The notes under the pieces were generated by a model. It was not told where the DNA came from. It saw only the letters and a list, made by a program, of their open reading frames with translations, and ran no database searches. The position numbers and the translations under genes are program-made. Below are positions 1-12,172 of a DNA stretch of 64,000 nucleotides, piece by piece. Source of the stretch: Garcia nutans (lineage: Eukaryota; Streptophyta; Magnoliopsida; Malpighiales; Euphorbiaceae); the NCBI GenBank assembly GCA_947685225.1, contig CANTUV010000062.1, positions 17,380,501-17,444,500 on the forward strand. Reading direction: 5' to 3'. The first letter of the stretch is position 1, and every line of letters starts with the position of its first letter.

Positions 1-1065
1 AATGATTGAATTGAATAATTGAGTTTTCTATTTATTCACTGTGTAATTATTATTTATATGCTATTTATCAACTATTCATTTACTATTTATCAATAGTAAC
101 ATTTACTTTTTTTATTGCCCTAATTTTTTCCTAGTCCGCCCATGTAGGTTTTCGAAACTAGTGAGCTGTCTTAATTTTTGCCTAAGCTGCCCTTGTGGGT
201 TTTCAACTTAACGAACCCTTTTTTTAAATTTTTTTTATTTTTAATTTTTCCTCACAGATTTGGCTTCAGGAGCGTCTCTGCTTGCTTGATACTCCATCTA
301 TGGATTTATCTACCACAACATCATTCTGCTAGGAAACTACTCCATCCTACTTCTTCGTATATTGACTGAGTTGACTGGTTCCACTCACGCGCTGAAGTCG
401 ACATCCATTGGTTAGTACCTTGGTGGAAGATTTCTCGTATCACCATGTGGATATACTTGATGTATTTTCCTCTTGCTGCTCTTCGTCGAGGTACTTTCTA
501 TGATCCTCACCGGCTTGACCGTCAGTATAGAGTTGAGCCTCGAGGTCTTGAATTCCCTCCCAATTTAGACATGCCTTGTCTGACTAAAGCCTATTTAGAT
601 CGGCTGAAGCAAAGCTAGCCTGCACGTTACACTTATCCTCTGCCATAGATTTTACATTTGTCAATTTCTTTAGAAAGTGTATTGTTTGGACAAAAAATAA
701 TAAAAGTAATAAGAGATGCTTCTTTTCCTTTTATAATTTGTCATCACCTTTTGCTATTGTATTTATTTATTTCATCCATATCTGATCAAATACTTATAGC
801 AGTGCACATAGAACAATTTTAATATTAATTCTATTTTATTAAATTGGGGAACAACCAAACATAAAGCCAGCATACACAAGATCACTTCTATTGCCAACTA
901 GCCTTTTCAGGTTCTCTAATTGGTGATTTTCTCTCATTTAGCCCTAATTGTTGCCTAGCCCGCTCTTTCAGATTTTTGGAGCTAGCGGACTGCTCTAACT
1001 TTTGCCTAGGTCACCCCTTTTGGGTTTTCAACCTACAGAGCTCTTTTTCTTTTTCTCTCTTTTTT
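1..1065 (-). other. 3' untranslated region of TAT-like element 1
   Basis: This stretch follows the integrase stop of element 1 on the minus strand and lies where TAT/Ogre elements carry a long 3' UTR. It holds two related clusters, about 114-224 and 941-1055. Each consists of two ~50-bp subunits that read on the plus strand as 'gcctag..cgc', then 'gttttc', then 'ctagcgag'-like text. An open antisense segment lies between the clusters. No LTR start is visible, so the 3' LTR of element 1 lies to the left of the window or is lost. Confidence 0.5.
370..618 (+). pseudogene. remnant antisense ORF in TAT 3' region
   Basis: An 83-codon open stretch runs from just after a TGA (367-369) to TAG at 616-618, antisense to element 1. 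It has no ATG at its start. Its composition is protein-like: a tryptophan-rich segment (HWLVPWWKISRITMW), then LRRGTFYDPHRLDRQYR, then FPPNLDMP. TAT and Athila elements are known to carry extra ORFs, some antisense, between integrase and the 3' LTR, and this position fits. I do not recognise a specific domain. It could also be chance coding-like sequence; a profile search of the 83 residues would decide. Confidence 0.35.
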
Positions 1066-2264
1066 TTATACATAAAACCTCTTCAACCTGTCAATGTTCA
1101 CTGGCTCACTAAACTCGTTCTCATCCATGTCTGATAACTTCACTGCACCCTTGTTCTTGACTTGTTTCACAACATATGGCCCTTCCCAGCTAGGCCTAAA
1201 TTTTCCTCTTGGATCAGATACATTAGGTTTACATTGTTTCAACACTAAATTGCCAATTTTGTGTTTTCTGGTCTTAACTCTTCTATTGTAGGCCCGAGCT
1301 ATCTTCCTTTGATACAGTTGATGATGATACAGTGCTTTTAACCTTCTCCCCTTTAGTAAAGCTAATTGCGTGTATCTGCTCACTACCCATTCCATCTCAG
1401 GTAATTCAGCTTCTAAGACCACTCTTAATGACTTGATCTCAATTTCAATTGGCAATACTGCTTCCATTCCATAAACCAAAGAGAACGGTGTCATTCCAGT
1501 CGGTGTTCGCACACTTGTTCTATATCCCCATAAAGCAAAAGAAAGCATCTCTGACCAATCCCTGTATGTCTTGGTCATTTTGGACAGAATTTGCTTAATT
1601 GTCTTGTTTGTTGCTTCTACTACACCATTAACCTTTGGTCTATAAGGAGAGCATCGGTGATGATGGATTTGGTACTTTGAGAATAAGTCCTTAATTGCTC
1701 CTTGAAACTGTACCCCATTGTCTGATATCACACTGTGCGGGATCCCATACCTACAGATGAGGTTCTTTTCAATAAATCTAGCCATTTGACTTGCCCCCAG
1801 TTTGTTGAAGGATTTGGATTCAACCCATTTTGAAAGATAATCTATTGCTACTACAATAAAATGGTGACCGTTTGAGGCTGTCGGATGTATTCTCCTATAA
1901 TGTTGATACCCCAAGTGGCAAAGTTCCAAGGTGAAGACATAGAATGCAATTCATCATGAGGCATATGATTCAAATTACCATGCATTTGACATTGTTGGCA
2001 CTTCTTTACAAACTCAATAGAATCTCTCTCCATGGTCAGCCAATAGTAACCTTGTTGAATTATCTTCTTAACTAAGGCTAAACCACTCATGTGTGGACCG
2101 TAACTTCCCGCATGTATTTCTAACATGATATGCTTTACTTCAGGCTTCCTCAAGCATCTCAAGTGCACTCCATCAGGCCATCTTTGATATAACTCTCCAT
2201 GGAAGGTCATGTATTGTAAGGACCACCGCCTTATGGCTCTTCTTTCTTTCTTTATTTCCCCCAA
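1066..2264 (-). pseudogene. TAT-like integrase (element 1)
   Basis: Integrase joins element cDNA to host DNA. Two overlapping minus-strand frames cover it. The first (2264-1851) holds the zinc-binding end, with the CQQC half of the HHCC finger and a preceding HAGSYGPHMSG. The second (1929-1066) holds the DDE core: IDYLSKWVE for the first Asp, ISDNGVQF for the second, and NGVVEATNK around the Glu. Then come WEGPYVV (GPY/F-like) and a stop after DRLKRFYV. The frame change in the 1851-1929 overlap breaks the protein. No chromodomain follows, as expected for the TAT lineage. It is the last pol domain of element 1 and cannot be expressed intact. Confidence 0.85.
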
Positions 2265-3260
2265 CGGGTATTCCCTTTCCTCTAAAAATCATCTTATAGT
2301 ATCATACCATGCATCATGGTCTGTATCAGTTTCCATGATTGTCTCATATTCATAGTAAAGAGTTGATGAACTGATCAAAATTAGAGGCTTGAGGAATAAG
2401 TTGACAGATTTTCCCATACCGAAGCCAATGTGGCTAGGGCATTAGCCATCTAGTTTTCTTCTCTTAGCAAGTGTATAAACCTGCACTCCTTAAAGTTCTT
2501 CTTCATCATGGTCAAGTAATAGTGGTATGGTTTTCATTTCTCTTCTTTCAACTCCCACTCTCCATTTACTATACTACTAGCAATGAATCGCCACCTTATC
2601 CACCTTCATAATCATTAGGGTTTCCAAACCAAAGATACATGCTTTGTACTCCACCATATTATTGGTTGCCCCGAATTTCAACTTTTAGGCTAAGGGGATA
2701 AGTTCCCCTTCGGGCAATTCTTGTATGACTCCTAAACCTGCTCCTTTCCTATTCACTGCTCCGTCAAAATACATTTTCCATCCTTGTACTTCAATGGCCT
2801 CTAAATGTTCCTCTAGAAATTTTAAGACTACCACTTCATTATCCGGTAATGGTTGTTGGGCCAGGAATTCTGCCACTACTCTATATTTGATTGTTTTCCT
2901 AGTTGCATACTCAATCTCAAATTCTTCCAATATTATTAACCGTCGCCCATACTTTCCAATCAAAGAGGGTGTCTCTCTTAAGTACTTCATTGGATCCAAC
3001 CTGGAAATTGGTTGCACACTATAAGATTAAAAGTAATGCCGCAACTTCTTAGAAGACCAAACCACAGCTATACAGGTCTTTTCAATGATACTATACTTAA
3101 TTTCATAAGGTAGGAGCTTTCTACTCAAATAGTAAACTGCATGCTTAATCCCTGATTCATCTGCTCGGGCTAGCATGGCTCCTATTGACTCTTCTTCTAT
3201 TGGTAAGTATTGTAATAAGGGTTTACCGAGTTTAGGTGGTTTCAAAATAGGTGGATTCAG
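2265..3260 (-). pseudogene. TAT-like dual RNase H region (element 1)
   Basis: Two RNase H modules lie in series on the minus strand, a hallmark of the TAT/Ogre lineage. The conventional gypsy RNase H is seen at 3245-3027 (HAVYYLSRKLLPYEIKYS, then AVVWSSKKLRHYF). A second, archaeal-type module starts near 2780 (WKMYFDGAVNRKGAGLGVI, with the catalytic Asp in FDGA). Between them is a connection segment ending AEFLAQQPLPDNE. Stops at 3018-3026, 2682-2684 and within 2265-2680 break the frame. RNase H removes the RNA strand during reverse transcription; this copy is dead. Confidence 0.8.
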
Positions 3261-4412
3261 TATATACTCCTTTATTCGCTCAAAGGCCTTTTAACACTCT
3301 TCATTCCACAGGACTGGCTGATTCTTTTTAAGCAATTTGAAGATAGGTTCACAGATTGTGGTGAGCTTTGCTATAAACCTGCTAATGTATTATAATTTAC
3401 CAATGAATCCACGAACTTCTCTCTCCATCTTAGGGGCTGGCATATCCCTGATTGCTTTAAATTTGTCAGGGTCATTCTCAATGTTATTCGGACCAATCAC
3501 ATGTCCCAATAATTTGCCTAAGGTAACCCGAACACATATCTTTGGATTTAATCTTAGCTTATATTTCAATGCTCTATTAAAGAATAATTCTAAGTTTTGG
3601 AAGTGTTGTTCCCTTGTATCTGATTTCACCATCATCTCATCAACATATACTTCGACTTCTTTGTGTATCATGTCATGAAATAGTGTGGTGGCCATCCTTT
3701 GGTAGGTTGATCCAGCATTCTTTAATCCGAATGGCATCACCCATTAACAAAATATACCCCGTGTAGTAATGAAAACAGTTTTGGCTTTATCCTCTTGGGC
3801 CATTAACACTTGGTTGTATCCGAAAAATTCATCTACAAACGAGTGTAGCATGCTAGAGGCTACACTATCAATGAGAACATCTCTATGGGGTAAAGGAAAA
3901 TCATCTTTAGGGGAAGCCTTGTTTAAATCTCTATAGTCCACATAGACCCTAATTCTTCCATCTTTCTTTGGCACGGGTACTATATTGGCTAGCCAATCTA
4001 GATATTCTATCACTTTAAGGAACTTAACTTGTATTTGTTTAGTGACCTCTTCTTTAACCAATTCAGCCGACTCAGGTCTTAATCGCCTAAGCTTTTGTTT
4101 GACAGGTTTCATGTGAGTGTAAGTAGGAATAAGATGTTCGGCTATGTCTCGATCTATTCCAGGCATATCCTCATAAGACCAAGCAAATAATTCTTCATAT
4201 TTTTTAAATATTTTTTCAAATCTCTCTCTCTCATCAGGAGTAAGGTCGGATGCTATGCTAATGTTTTTAGGATTTTCGGTTGTTCCCAAATTTAATGACT
4301 GTGTATCAACAGAGTTAATATTAAAGATTCTCATGTAACTACTATTTGAATGTATGCAACCATCAGGAGAAACATCACACAAGTAAGCAAAATCAGACTT
4401 TATTGTATTCAT
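3261..4412 (-). pseudogene. TAT-like reverse transcriptase (element 1)
   Basis: RT copies element RNA into cDNA. The minus frame 4412-3744 carries the N-terminal fingers (KPVKQKLRRLRPE) and palm motifs VPVPKKDGRIRVYVDYRDLNKA and FPLPHRD. A stop separates it from 3740-3390, which holds MPFGLKNAGSTYQR and the catalytic segment. That segment reads VYVDEMMVKS, where the family has YVDD, so the second catalytic Asp is Glu. The earlier palm Asp region reads FVDEFFGYNQ. These changes plus stops make the RT non-functional. The domain order PR-RT-RH-INT is that of gypsy elements. Confidence 0.85.
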
Positions 4413-4477
4413 CTTGGAAAAGAAAACATCATCAAATCAGACTTTATTGTATTCATCTTGGAAAAGAAAACATCATC
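4390..4477. repeat. 44-bp tandem duplication breaking pol frame
   Basis: The 44 bases at 4390-4433 recur exactly at 4434-4477. 44 is not a multiple of three, so this duplication shifts the frame between protease and RT of element 1. It explains why two overlapping minus frames both begin with MNTIKSD. Confidence 0.85.
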
Positions 4478-5612
4478 ATCCTCATATAAAGCAGACAAAT
4501 TAAAATCAAAATCAAAATCATTGTTCTCAAAATCATAAAGCAAAATATCTTCAAACTTCTCTTCAACCAGGGCAACAATCTCCTCCGGAGTCTTCTCGGC
4601 TTTCAGGACAGCTTCCTTCTTCCTTTCTGGATTGGGCTCCTTGACGGCTAGCAAGGTGAGCTCTTTCTTCACTTGCTCCACTAGCTCGGCAACATCAGTA
4701 AAAATTTCAAAACTAGAGACCAACTTTCCCATGAACATGATTGGCTTGGGCTTTCCGTGGAGTGGTCCCATGTCTGGAGCTTTGACAAAGATCTCTTCAA
4801 GTGGTGGGAAGCTCTTCTTCTCACTCTTCTTTGGTTGGACATCTTTGTTGAATTCTTCATACCCTAACCCTTTCTTGGAAGTTTGAGTTTTGAAATTTGG
4901 AAGCTTTCTCAAACTGGCCTTGCCCTTTCCAAGACCAGCTCCGAGAAGATAGCTCATGTTCTTCATCATGTTCAATACTTTAGAGTCCACTACTTCATCA
5001 TCAGAAATTGCAGCTACTTGGAAACCATTGAGAGGCCTCTCAATCATTAGAGCATTAACAACCTCATTATCTTCGGCCTCGATGACCACTGTCTCATCTC
5101 CGTTAGGGAACTTGATCTTTGGATGAAGGGTGGAAGGAACTCCACCAAGAAGATGAAACCATGGTCGTCCCAAGAGTAAAGCAAAGGTAACAAGTATGTC
5201 AAAAACAACAAATTCAACAATAGATTCAATTGGACCAACCTTGACAACAGCTTTGAAAGTTCCTTCGGCATGTCTCTTGGTGTTGTCATAAGCCTGAATG
5301 GTTACCTCGGTTGGGTTTAGATCCCTTGTTGACATGGCTAGCTTTGGCAATATGTTAAGTGAACAAACATTTATGGCGGACCCATCATCAACCATTACAC
5401 ATGGAGTCCTTTTCCCTTTGATTTCTATTTTGATAAAGAGAGGGCGGATGTGATCTCTCCCCTCTTCCAGTAAATCCGCATCTGAGAAAGATACCGCATG
5501 CTGGCCAAGGCCTTGGCCATAGTTTCTCGGTGCTTTTTAGAAGTAGACAATAAGTCCCAAATGTAAACACTTGCTTGGGTTCTTTTTAATTGCTTGAGCA
5601 CGGTATCATCTT
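4409..5612 (-). pseudogene. TAT-like protease and G-patch region (element 1)
   Basis: The minus frame 5395-4409 starts with an aspartic protease-like segment. DDGSAINVCSLNILPKL corresponds to the family's D-G-S active site and is followed by LLGRPWFHLLGGVPSTLH, the flap/Gly-rich part. Downstream, YLLGAGLGKGKASLRKL...KKGLGYEE is a G-patch-like motif typical between PR and RT in TAT elements. Residues 5570-5396 in another frame continue toward gag. The region is cut on its 5' side at 5612 by the solo LTR at 5613-8566. The rest of gag-pol resumes at 8567. Confidence 0.75.
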
Positions 5613-8566
5613 TGTAACACCCTTATACCATATATACGTACAATACATATTTCAAGCATATGTAAAATATGCATATACGGTACAAAAATGTCACAGGCCA
5701 ATTTAATAAAAAATTTTCACATTTCCAATTTAAAATTTCAAATTCTAAATATATAAAATTAAATAGAATATAAATATTATTTACTTGTTATAAGAACCCA
5801 AAATAAATAATATATATAAAAATCTCTGGAAAAATTCGCCAGAGTTTTGTCTGTAATTTGGACATCCCAAAATTTAGCAATTACTCAACCTGCAAAAAGT
5901 AAACACTCCCAAATAATTTCCAACCACCATCTCAACCATACTTCTCAATTTCACCAAGTTTCTCAAACATTTATATATATATAGATATATATATAATTTA
6001 TAACACACTTACTGTCCCATTTCAAGTACATTGAACCAAACATTCTTTATAATATACAATACATAAAATTCAAAACATAATATATTATGCATAAAACTCA
6101 AAAATGCACAATAACATAAAAATATATACATGCTGCTGGTAGTGTTTCTGATCTCGATAGCAACTCAATAAGCTCAACTACAAGTCTAGACCTGACCTGG
6201 TCTTGAATAACTCTTTGGCTCAGCTGGGTCTACCCTGTCACCTGCACGATGGAAATAATTGAGCTAAGCCGAAGCCTAGTGGTACAAACTTTGATAATAA
6301 CAATAAAATATAATGCAATGACAATGCATAATGCATATAGATGTCACATCATTCCACTTACTTATATTTTTCAAATATTTCATAATTCACATTAAAACAA
6401 AGACAAGAATGGGCCCAAGAAGGATCTAATATGCTATTCAAATTTAAGAGTTACTACTTTGGTCCATAATGACATATGTGTCTAGCCCCGTAGGCAATAT
6501 ATATATATATCCATGGATAATGTAACAGCCTCAGTCTCTTGGACCTCAACCCGGCTAGACCCTTAGGCCCCATTATCTTGGTCCTCAACCTGGCTGGACT
6601 GCTACAGTTTTTGAGGCTTACGACCCAGTCTTTTCACCCTAAAAACATCATATTTATCAGCTGGCCTGGCTTATGACCCAGTCTTTTCACCATTCCAGTG
6701 TATAGCCCGTAGGCAATCATAGGCATGCCGGCAAACCCAGAACTCTGAAAATTGGATAATATACTTGGCACACAATTTATTCATATTTCTCATTATTAAT
6801 CTCTTTCTCATTTTTACATATTCAATCTAGGCACATTGCCTTATTTTCACAATTTTTTTTCTCACTTTTCTCATTTTTCACATCTTTCTCATTTTTCTCA
6901 TTTTTATCAATATCAATTCATTTCATTATTACATATATTTCATTTTTGCATTCACAACACATTACCCAATTACTTTGGGTATTTTCACATAATATGCATA
7001 TTTCACATGTTACACAAATTAGCCATTATCAATGGCTTTTCACAATGCATTTAACACATATATGACATTACAAATGTCATAGCACATTATTCATACACAA
7101 TCAATGAACCATGTAACTTAATACTTTTTTCAACCAAAATGTGTTAAGTCCAAATGTTTTGCAAATATAAACATTATATTCAAAGTATGTACATACCTTC
7201 ACTAACAACCCAAAGCAAGCTAAAAACAACCTTCAATCTAATTCCAACTTGCCCTTCACCACTTGGATGAAACAAAACAACCTCCCTCAATGCCTAAACC
7301 AAATGTGATAACAAATAATCATTGAGTATCACATTTAATGGCATTTCCAACATTAAACCATAATTACACATCACTCATACGAATTTCCAAAAATTTAGCC
7401 TTTCCTTACTTCAACATTGGAGTTCCATTCTAATACAATTAAATTAGTGTTTTAAGTTTATTTATATTATTAAAAACATATTTTAATACATTTAAATCAT
7501 TTACATTATAAAAATACACTCTTATACACAAAATCTCAAAAATGGCATAACCTTCCCCCATTGGAGGTTTTCCATTCCAACACAATCCATTACTCATTCC
7601 AAGCTTATATTCATCACTTTTAACACTAAACAACATGCTTAAACAAATAAAATCACACAATTCAACCACTTTGGAATATCACTTTTCTAAAACCCTAAAT
7701 CTCCACTTCCATTCTCAAACTCCAACCCAACACCACCAAATCTAATATTTGACTTTAAAATACTTGTTTATGAATCAAAACAACTCATTTGGAACCAATT
7801 TGCACAATTAAAGTTCATGTTTTCAAAACCCCAAAAATCCATAACCCTAATTTCTCTCTCTTCACCATTCTTTAACCAAACTCCATCATCTCTTCAATCT
7901 AACCTTAGAATCATTGTTAAATGCCCAAAATAACATCATACACACCAATTCCAACAATTATAACATACTACATCAAAATCTTAAAAATCACATAATCCAA
8001 ATTTCCAAGGAATTCAAAGAAAAGAGATGGAAACTTACTAATTTTGGTGGAAATCACCAAAAATCCACTTGAAACTTGTTAATTCCTTCAATTTATGGAG
8101 TATGGAAGAAGAAAAATCCTTGGTCTTCAAGCTCCCATGGAAGACACATCCCTGAAGAAGAAGAAGAAGATGAAGACTTTTATATTCTTTTCCTTTTCAT
8201 CTTTTTTTTAAACCACATATATATATATTAAAATAATTTAATATTTAATATTTAATTATTTTTTTAATAAATTAAAAGTCCTAATTTTCCTCTTCCATTC
8301 AAAAATAATTTGTTTTTGAATTATTTTATTAATTTTGAATTTATAAGATTTAATTACGAAAATACCCTTTTCTTTTAAAAAGTGTTGACTTTTATATATG
8401 TTATGTATATTTTGCATATATATCACATATATATATTCCACTTTTTCATTTAAAATCCCTTCATTTTTCATTTAAAACCATTAATTTAATTTATCCTCTT
8501 AAATTATAGTTTATTTTATTAAATTTTCCAAAAATTAGAAATTTTCAAAAATTTTAGGATGTTACA
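5613..8566 (-). mobile_element. solo LTR A (Tekay-like, same family as element B)
   Basis: A 2954-bp LTR bounded by TGTAAC and GTTACA on the plus strand, flanked by the direct repeat ATCTT (5608-5612 and 8567-8571). It matches the 3' LTR of element B (22786-25776) along its length by eye, with small indels; one gap of about 50 bp lies near 6380. It lies inside the gag-pol of element 1, and the flanks read straight on from gag to protease. It carries no internal region, so it is a solo LTR left by LTR-LTR recombination. The open frames inside it are LTR noise. Confidence 0.93.
8153..8179. repeat. GAA-type microsatellite in LTR A
   Basis: Short (GAA)n run within the LTR. The same site in element B's LTR (about 25352-25383) is longer, so it is a length-variable microsatellite in the same LTR position. 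Confidence 0.7.
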
Positions 8567-10182
8567 ATCTTCCTCTTCTTTGTTCCCTACTTCAGCTTCC
8601 TTTCTTATTAACTTCTACCTCCTTAGGCGGTGGCCTTGCATAAGGCATATCGGATATAGTGTTTATTACTTCATCTTCTTTAGGCTCGGACCAGGTCCAT
8701 TCCTCCTTCTTGGTGCTTGAATCCCAAAACCCATTCACAACACAAATTGCTACTTCTTTACCCATCATAGCTTGTTCAATTTCAATAAATACCTTTTCTT
8801 CTTTCGTTACTTCTCCACCCACATCTCTAAAAGAAGACATGACAAAATTTTCAAGAAAACCTCCTCCAATCATGAAGGTTGCCGGTGGTGGTACTCTATT
8901 GAACCTTGGTAATGGATTGTCTTTAGTGTTTGGCTTATTGCGCTTGGGCAGCTTTCCACTATCAATCAAATTTTGGATCTCATGCCTCAACCTCACACAT
9001 CTATCCTTATCGTACCTTGCATTTGATGAAATTGACAAAATGTCTTACTGTCAGAATTAGGTGGGAGAGGGTTAGGCAAAGGATGAGGATTTAAGGGTTG
9101 TAACAATCCCTTCCTTTGAAGCTTATTGAGAACCCAAGACAGTGGTTTTTCCAATTCTAAAAACTGCCTTCTTGTTCCTTGGCTAGTAGCATTAACACGA
9201 ACTGCCTTTTGCATGCCTTGGTTACCAGACTAATAGTTTCCTTTCTCGTTCCTTCTTGTTGAAAAATGATTCTTCTCTCTTTCCCATTCTTCAATTTGCA
9301 GACCAGCTTGGAGAAGATCTTTGAAATCATGGATGAGTGTATGAGACATCCTTTCACGAAGACTCGGTAACACTCCTCTCATAATCATCCTTATTTGATC
9401 AGATTCATCAGGCCTCTTCTTGAGCAAAGCAGCCTTATTTCTCCATCTTTTCACATAGTCCACAAAATTCTCATTTGGCCTTTGTCTAATGGACTCAACT
9501 TCCATTAAGGTAACTTCCATCTCAACATTGTATCCATATTATTGGTTGAAGGCCTTGTATAGCAGATCCCAACTCTTTTATGTGCCGTCATCTAAAGTAT
9601 TGAACTAGTTTTGGATAACAGGATCCAATGAAAGCATAAAGTACCTTAGAGTTTGAGCCTTAGTAGCTTGGGCATACTGCATAGTAATGATATACTGCTT
9701 TACATGGAGGTGAGAATTTTTATTCCATCAAACTTTGCAAAGGATGGCATCTTGAACTTGTATGAAACTTCTTCGTCTACCTCAAATAATTTGTCAACCT
9801 CAGACATTTCTTCAGTTTTCAACTTCTTCTCAAATTTCTTTTACAAATCCGCAATCATCTTTTCAACTTCAGAAGTTTCAGTTTTCTCCATAGATGTTCT
9901 TTTAATAATCTTTGGTTCTTTCTTCTTGTCTTGAGGATCTTGGAAGTATTGAGCCCAATCATCATCATCATCAATGATTACCTTATCATCATCAAAAACC
10001 AATTCGCCAACTTTAGCCTTCCCCTTGTCATTTGGCTTCTTAGTGCTAGCAGATGCTTCAGTATTATTTCCTAAAATTGTAGCCAATTGGATCTTCATGG
10101 TCTCAGCTAGGGCCTCTTTTATTTCTTCCAACTTGGCATTAAAGGCATCATTCACCATTCATTGAATTTGTTCGGGCTCCAT
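8567..10182 (-). pseudogene. TAT-like gag (element 1)
   Basis: Gag forms the particle shell and binds element RNA. Minus-strand pieces are 10158-9841 (acidic, FDDDKVIIDDDDDWAQYFQD), 9520-9230 (retrotransposon gag core, MEVESIRQRPNENFVDYVKR, then LLKKRPDE), 9357-9157, 9214-8993 (LSWVLNKLQRKGLLQPLNPHP) and 9038-8592 (LRHEIQNLIDSGKLP, RVPPPATFMIGGG). The likely ATG is at 10182, from alignment with the copy at 20601. The frame changes at least four times, so it is a pseudogene. Only 74 bp separate this start from the LTR edge at 10257, because the leader has been deleted. It continues across solo LTR A into protease at 5612. Confidence 0.8.
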
Positions 10183-11962
10183 TGCTTTTGGTGAGCAAGT
10201 GATTGAGTCATTGCTACCAGATTCTTCATCTCCGGCGAAGGTTGGATTGTCATAAGTGTGAGCTGGGATTTTTACCCCCACTCCCTTTGGAATGGTTCTT
10301 GTGACTTCGGCACTGTTTAGGCTCGGGGCCTTAGAGAATACGGACCTAAGTCCGGAGAAATTGGAGTCACCACCCGGACGGGCTGAGAAAAAAAAAAGGG
10401 GTGGATGACTCGATTCCTAAGGAATCCCCAACCCCCTAATGGGTTCGAAAAGTTGGGTATGTGTGGGGAAGGTGAGAAATGGCCCAGCATCCCCCCCCCC
10501 CACAACACTCGATTCATTGGAACCAGCCTCCTTTATAAATCTTAATATTATAAAATTCATAAATATAACAATATTATCCAAATTACACACAATAACTAAA
10601 ATAAAGCATCGATATATTGAAAATCAAAACAATGTCCAAGCAAAAAAAATAAACGGACACCCATCCGAAGATGGAAACATACCCTTACATAATCCATGCC
10701 TAAATAGGACACCCACCGAAAGGTAGAAACATGTCCTTTACATTGGTTCTAAAATAGAAAAGCAATTTAAATTACATGATATTTAACTAATGCAGTACCC
10801 ACCAAGTGGAAACATGCCTGTTACAACATTTGGAAATCTAAATAAATTGATAAAATTAAATAACTATTCATCATAAATAAATTATTCATTAAAGGTATTA
10901 ATCAAAATATAAAATAAACATCCATCCATGAGAAAATAAATAAACCAAGCATTGAACTTAAATAAATTAAAGCATATAAAATAAATCAAAGCATAATCAA
11001 ATATATAATTGAATAAAGCAAATAAAAATTCAAATTAGGGCTACTGTTTCTATTTAAGTTCCTTTATTTAATGTGTTTGGTCTTTTGGAATTCATGGGTT
11101 TAAGTTACTGTAAATTTTAAAAGAATTGACATAGAGCAAAGTTTTATAATTTAAGAGGTTGATAAAGTTCTTTAATTAACCAAATTAGTGTTTGAGAAGT
11201 GAAATCATGAAACTATGGTTTGGAAATTTTAAAACATTGGATTTATGATTTATGGTTACTTACTGTGTAGAATTATAACATTTAGAATTATATGGTTTTA
11301 AGGTTTTAAAAATTAGGGTTTAGAAAAATTAGGGTTTAGGATAGCTAGTTTAGGGTTTTGGAGCTGAATTAGGGTTTTAGAATTTTAGAATTAGGGTTTC
11401 GGAGAATGCATTAGATTTTAGAATTTGGAAAAACAATTGATAATTTTACGAAACTTCATGAAAACAAACAAAATGATTTAAAGTTTATAGAAGCAGAAAA
11501 GATGTTTTTTTAGGGTTTTTGAAAGAAACAGATTTAATTTATGATTTTGAAAATTTGGAAAGCAAATTAGGGTTTTGAGATTTTGAAGAAACAAAAACAA
11601 CAATTTTAAGCTTTTTGGAAAACAAAGCAATGAATTAAGGTTTTTAAACTTTAGAAAAGATGAATCTAGGTTCTAGGGTTTTTGATTTTGAAGAAACAGA
11701 AACAACAATTTTAAGATTTTTGAATGATGAAGCTACTGTGAATTAATGAAACAAATAAATGAATTCATACCTTCGTTTGTTGGTTCCACCAAAAATCACT
11801 TCTTGGATGAACAAGAATAAAGACAGGCTTTGCTGCCATTGATGGATTGAATTGCTTGTTTGCTCTCTTAAAAAAGTTCTATTGATTCAAGGTTTTCCTC
11901 CTCAAATTCGGTCTCAATTTCACCTCCCCCTTTTCTCCTCCTTTTTGTGTTGTTTTTGGTCT

Positions 11963-11970
11963 TATTTATA
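11963..11970 (-). promoter_or_regulatory. candidate TATA box of TAT-like LTR
   Basis: TATAAATA on the minus strand, in the same setting as the TATAAATA at 55107 in the plus-strand TAT-like LTR. It probably marks the U3/R side of the LTR. Confidence 0.5.
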
Positions 11971-12071
11971 GAAGATTTTTTTATTATTAATTCTAGTTAT
12001 TCATGAAATATAACATTAATTAAGAAAAGGAAACCGAAACCTAATTGTATTTGGTTTCAGAAAAATTTGCA

Positions 12072-12172
12072 TCGGAAAAATTTTACTGGCGAAAAAAAAC
12101 TGTTGCGGAAAAATTGCATTGGAGAAAAAAAAACTGCTACGGAAAAATTGCACTGGCAAAAAAGCTGCCGTA
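12072..12172. repeat. 33-34 bp triplicate repeat in TAT LTR
   Basis: Three units start with CGGAAAAATT at about 12073, 12106 and 12140. An inverted pair, CTGCCG (12165-12170) and CGGCAG (12181-12186), follows directly. Confidence 0.6.

Noticed and set aside
6836..7054. Plus-strand frame with HFSHFSH repeats
   Set aside because: Lies in solo LTR A, antisense to it; a low-complexity T/C-rich run.
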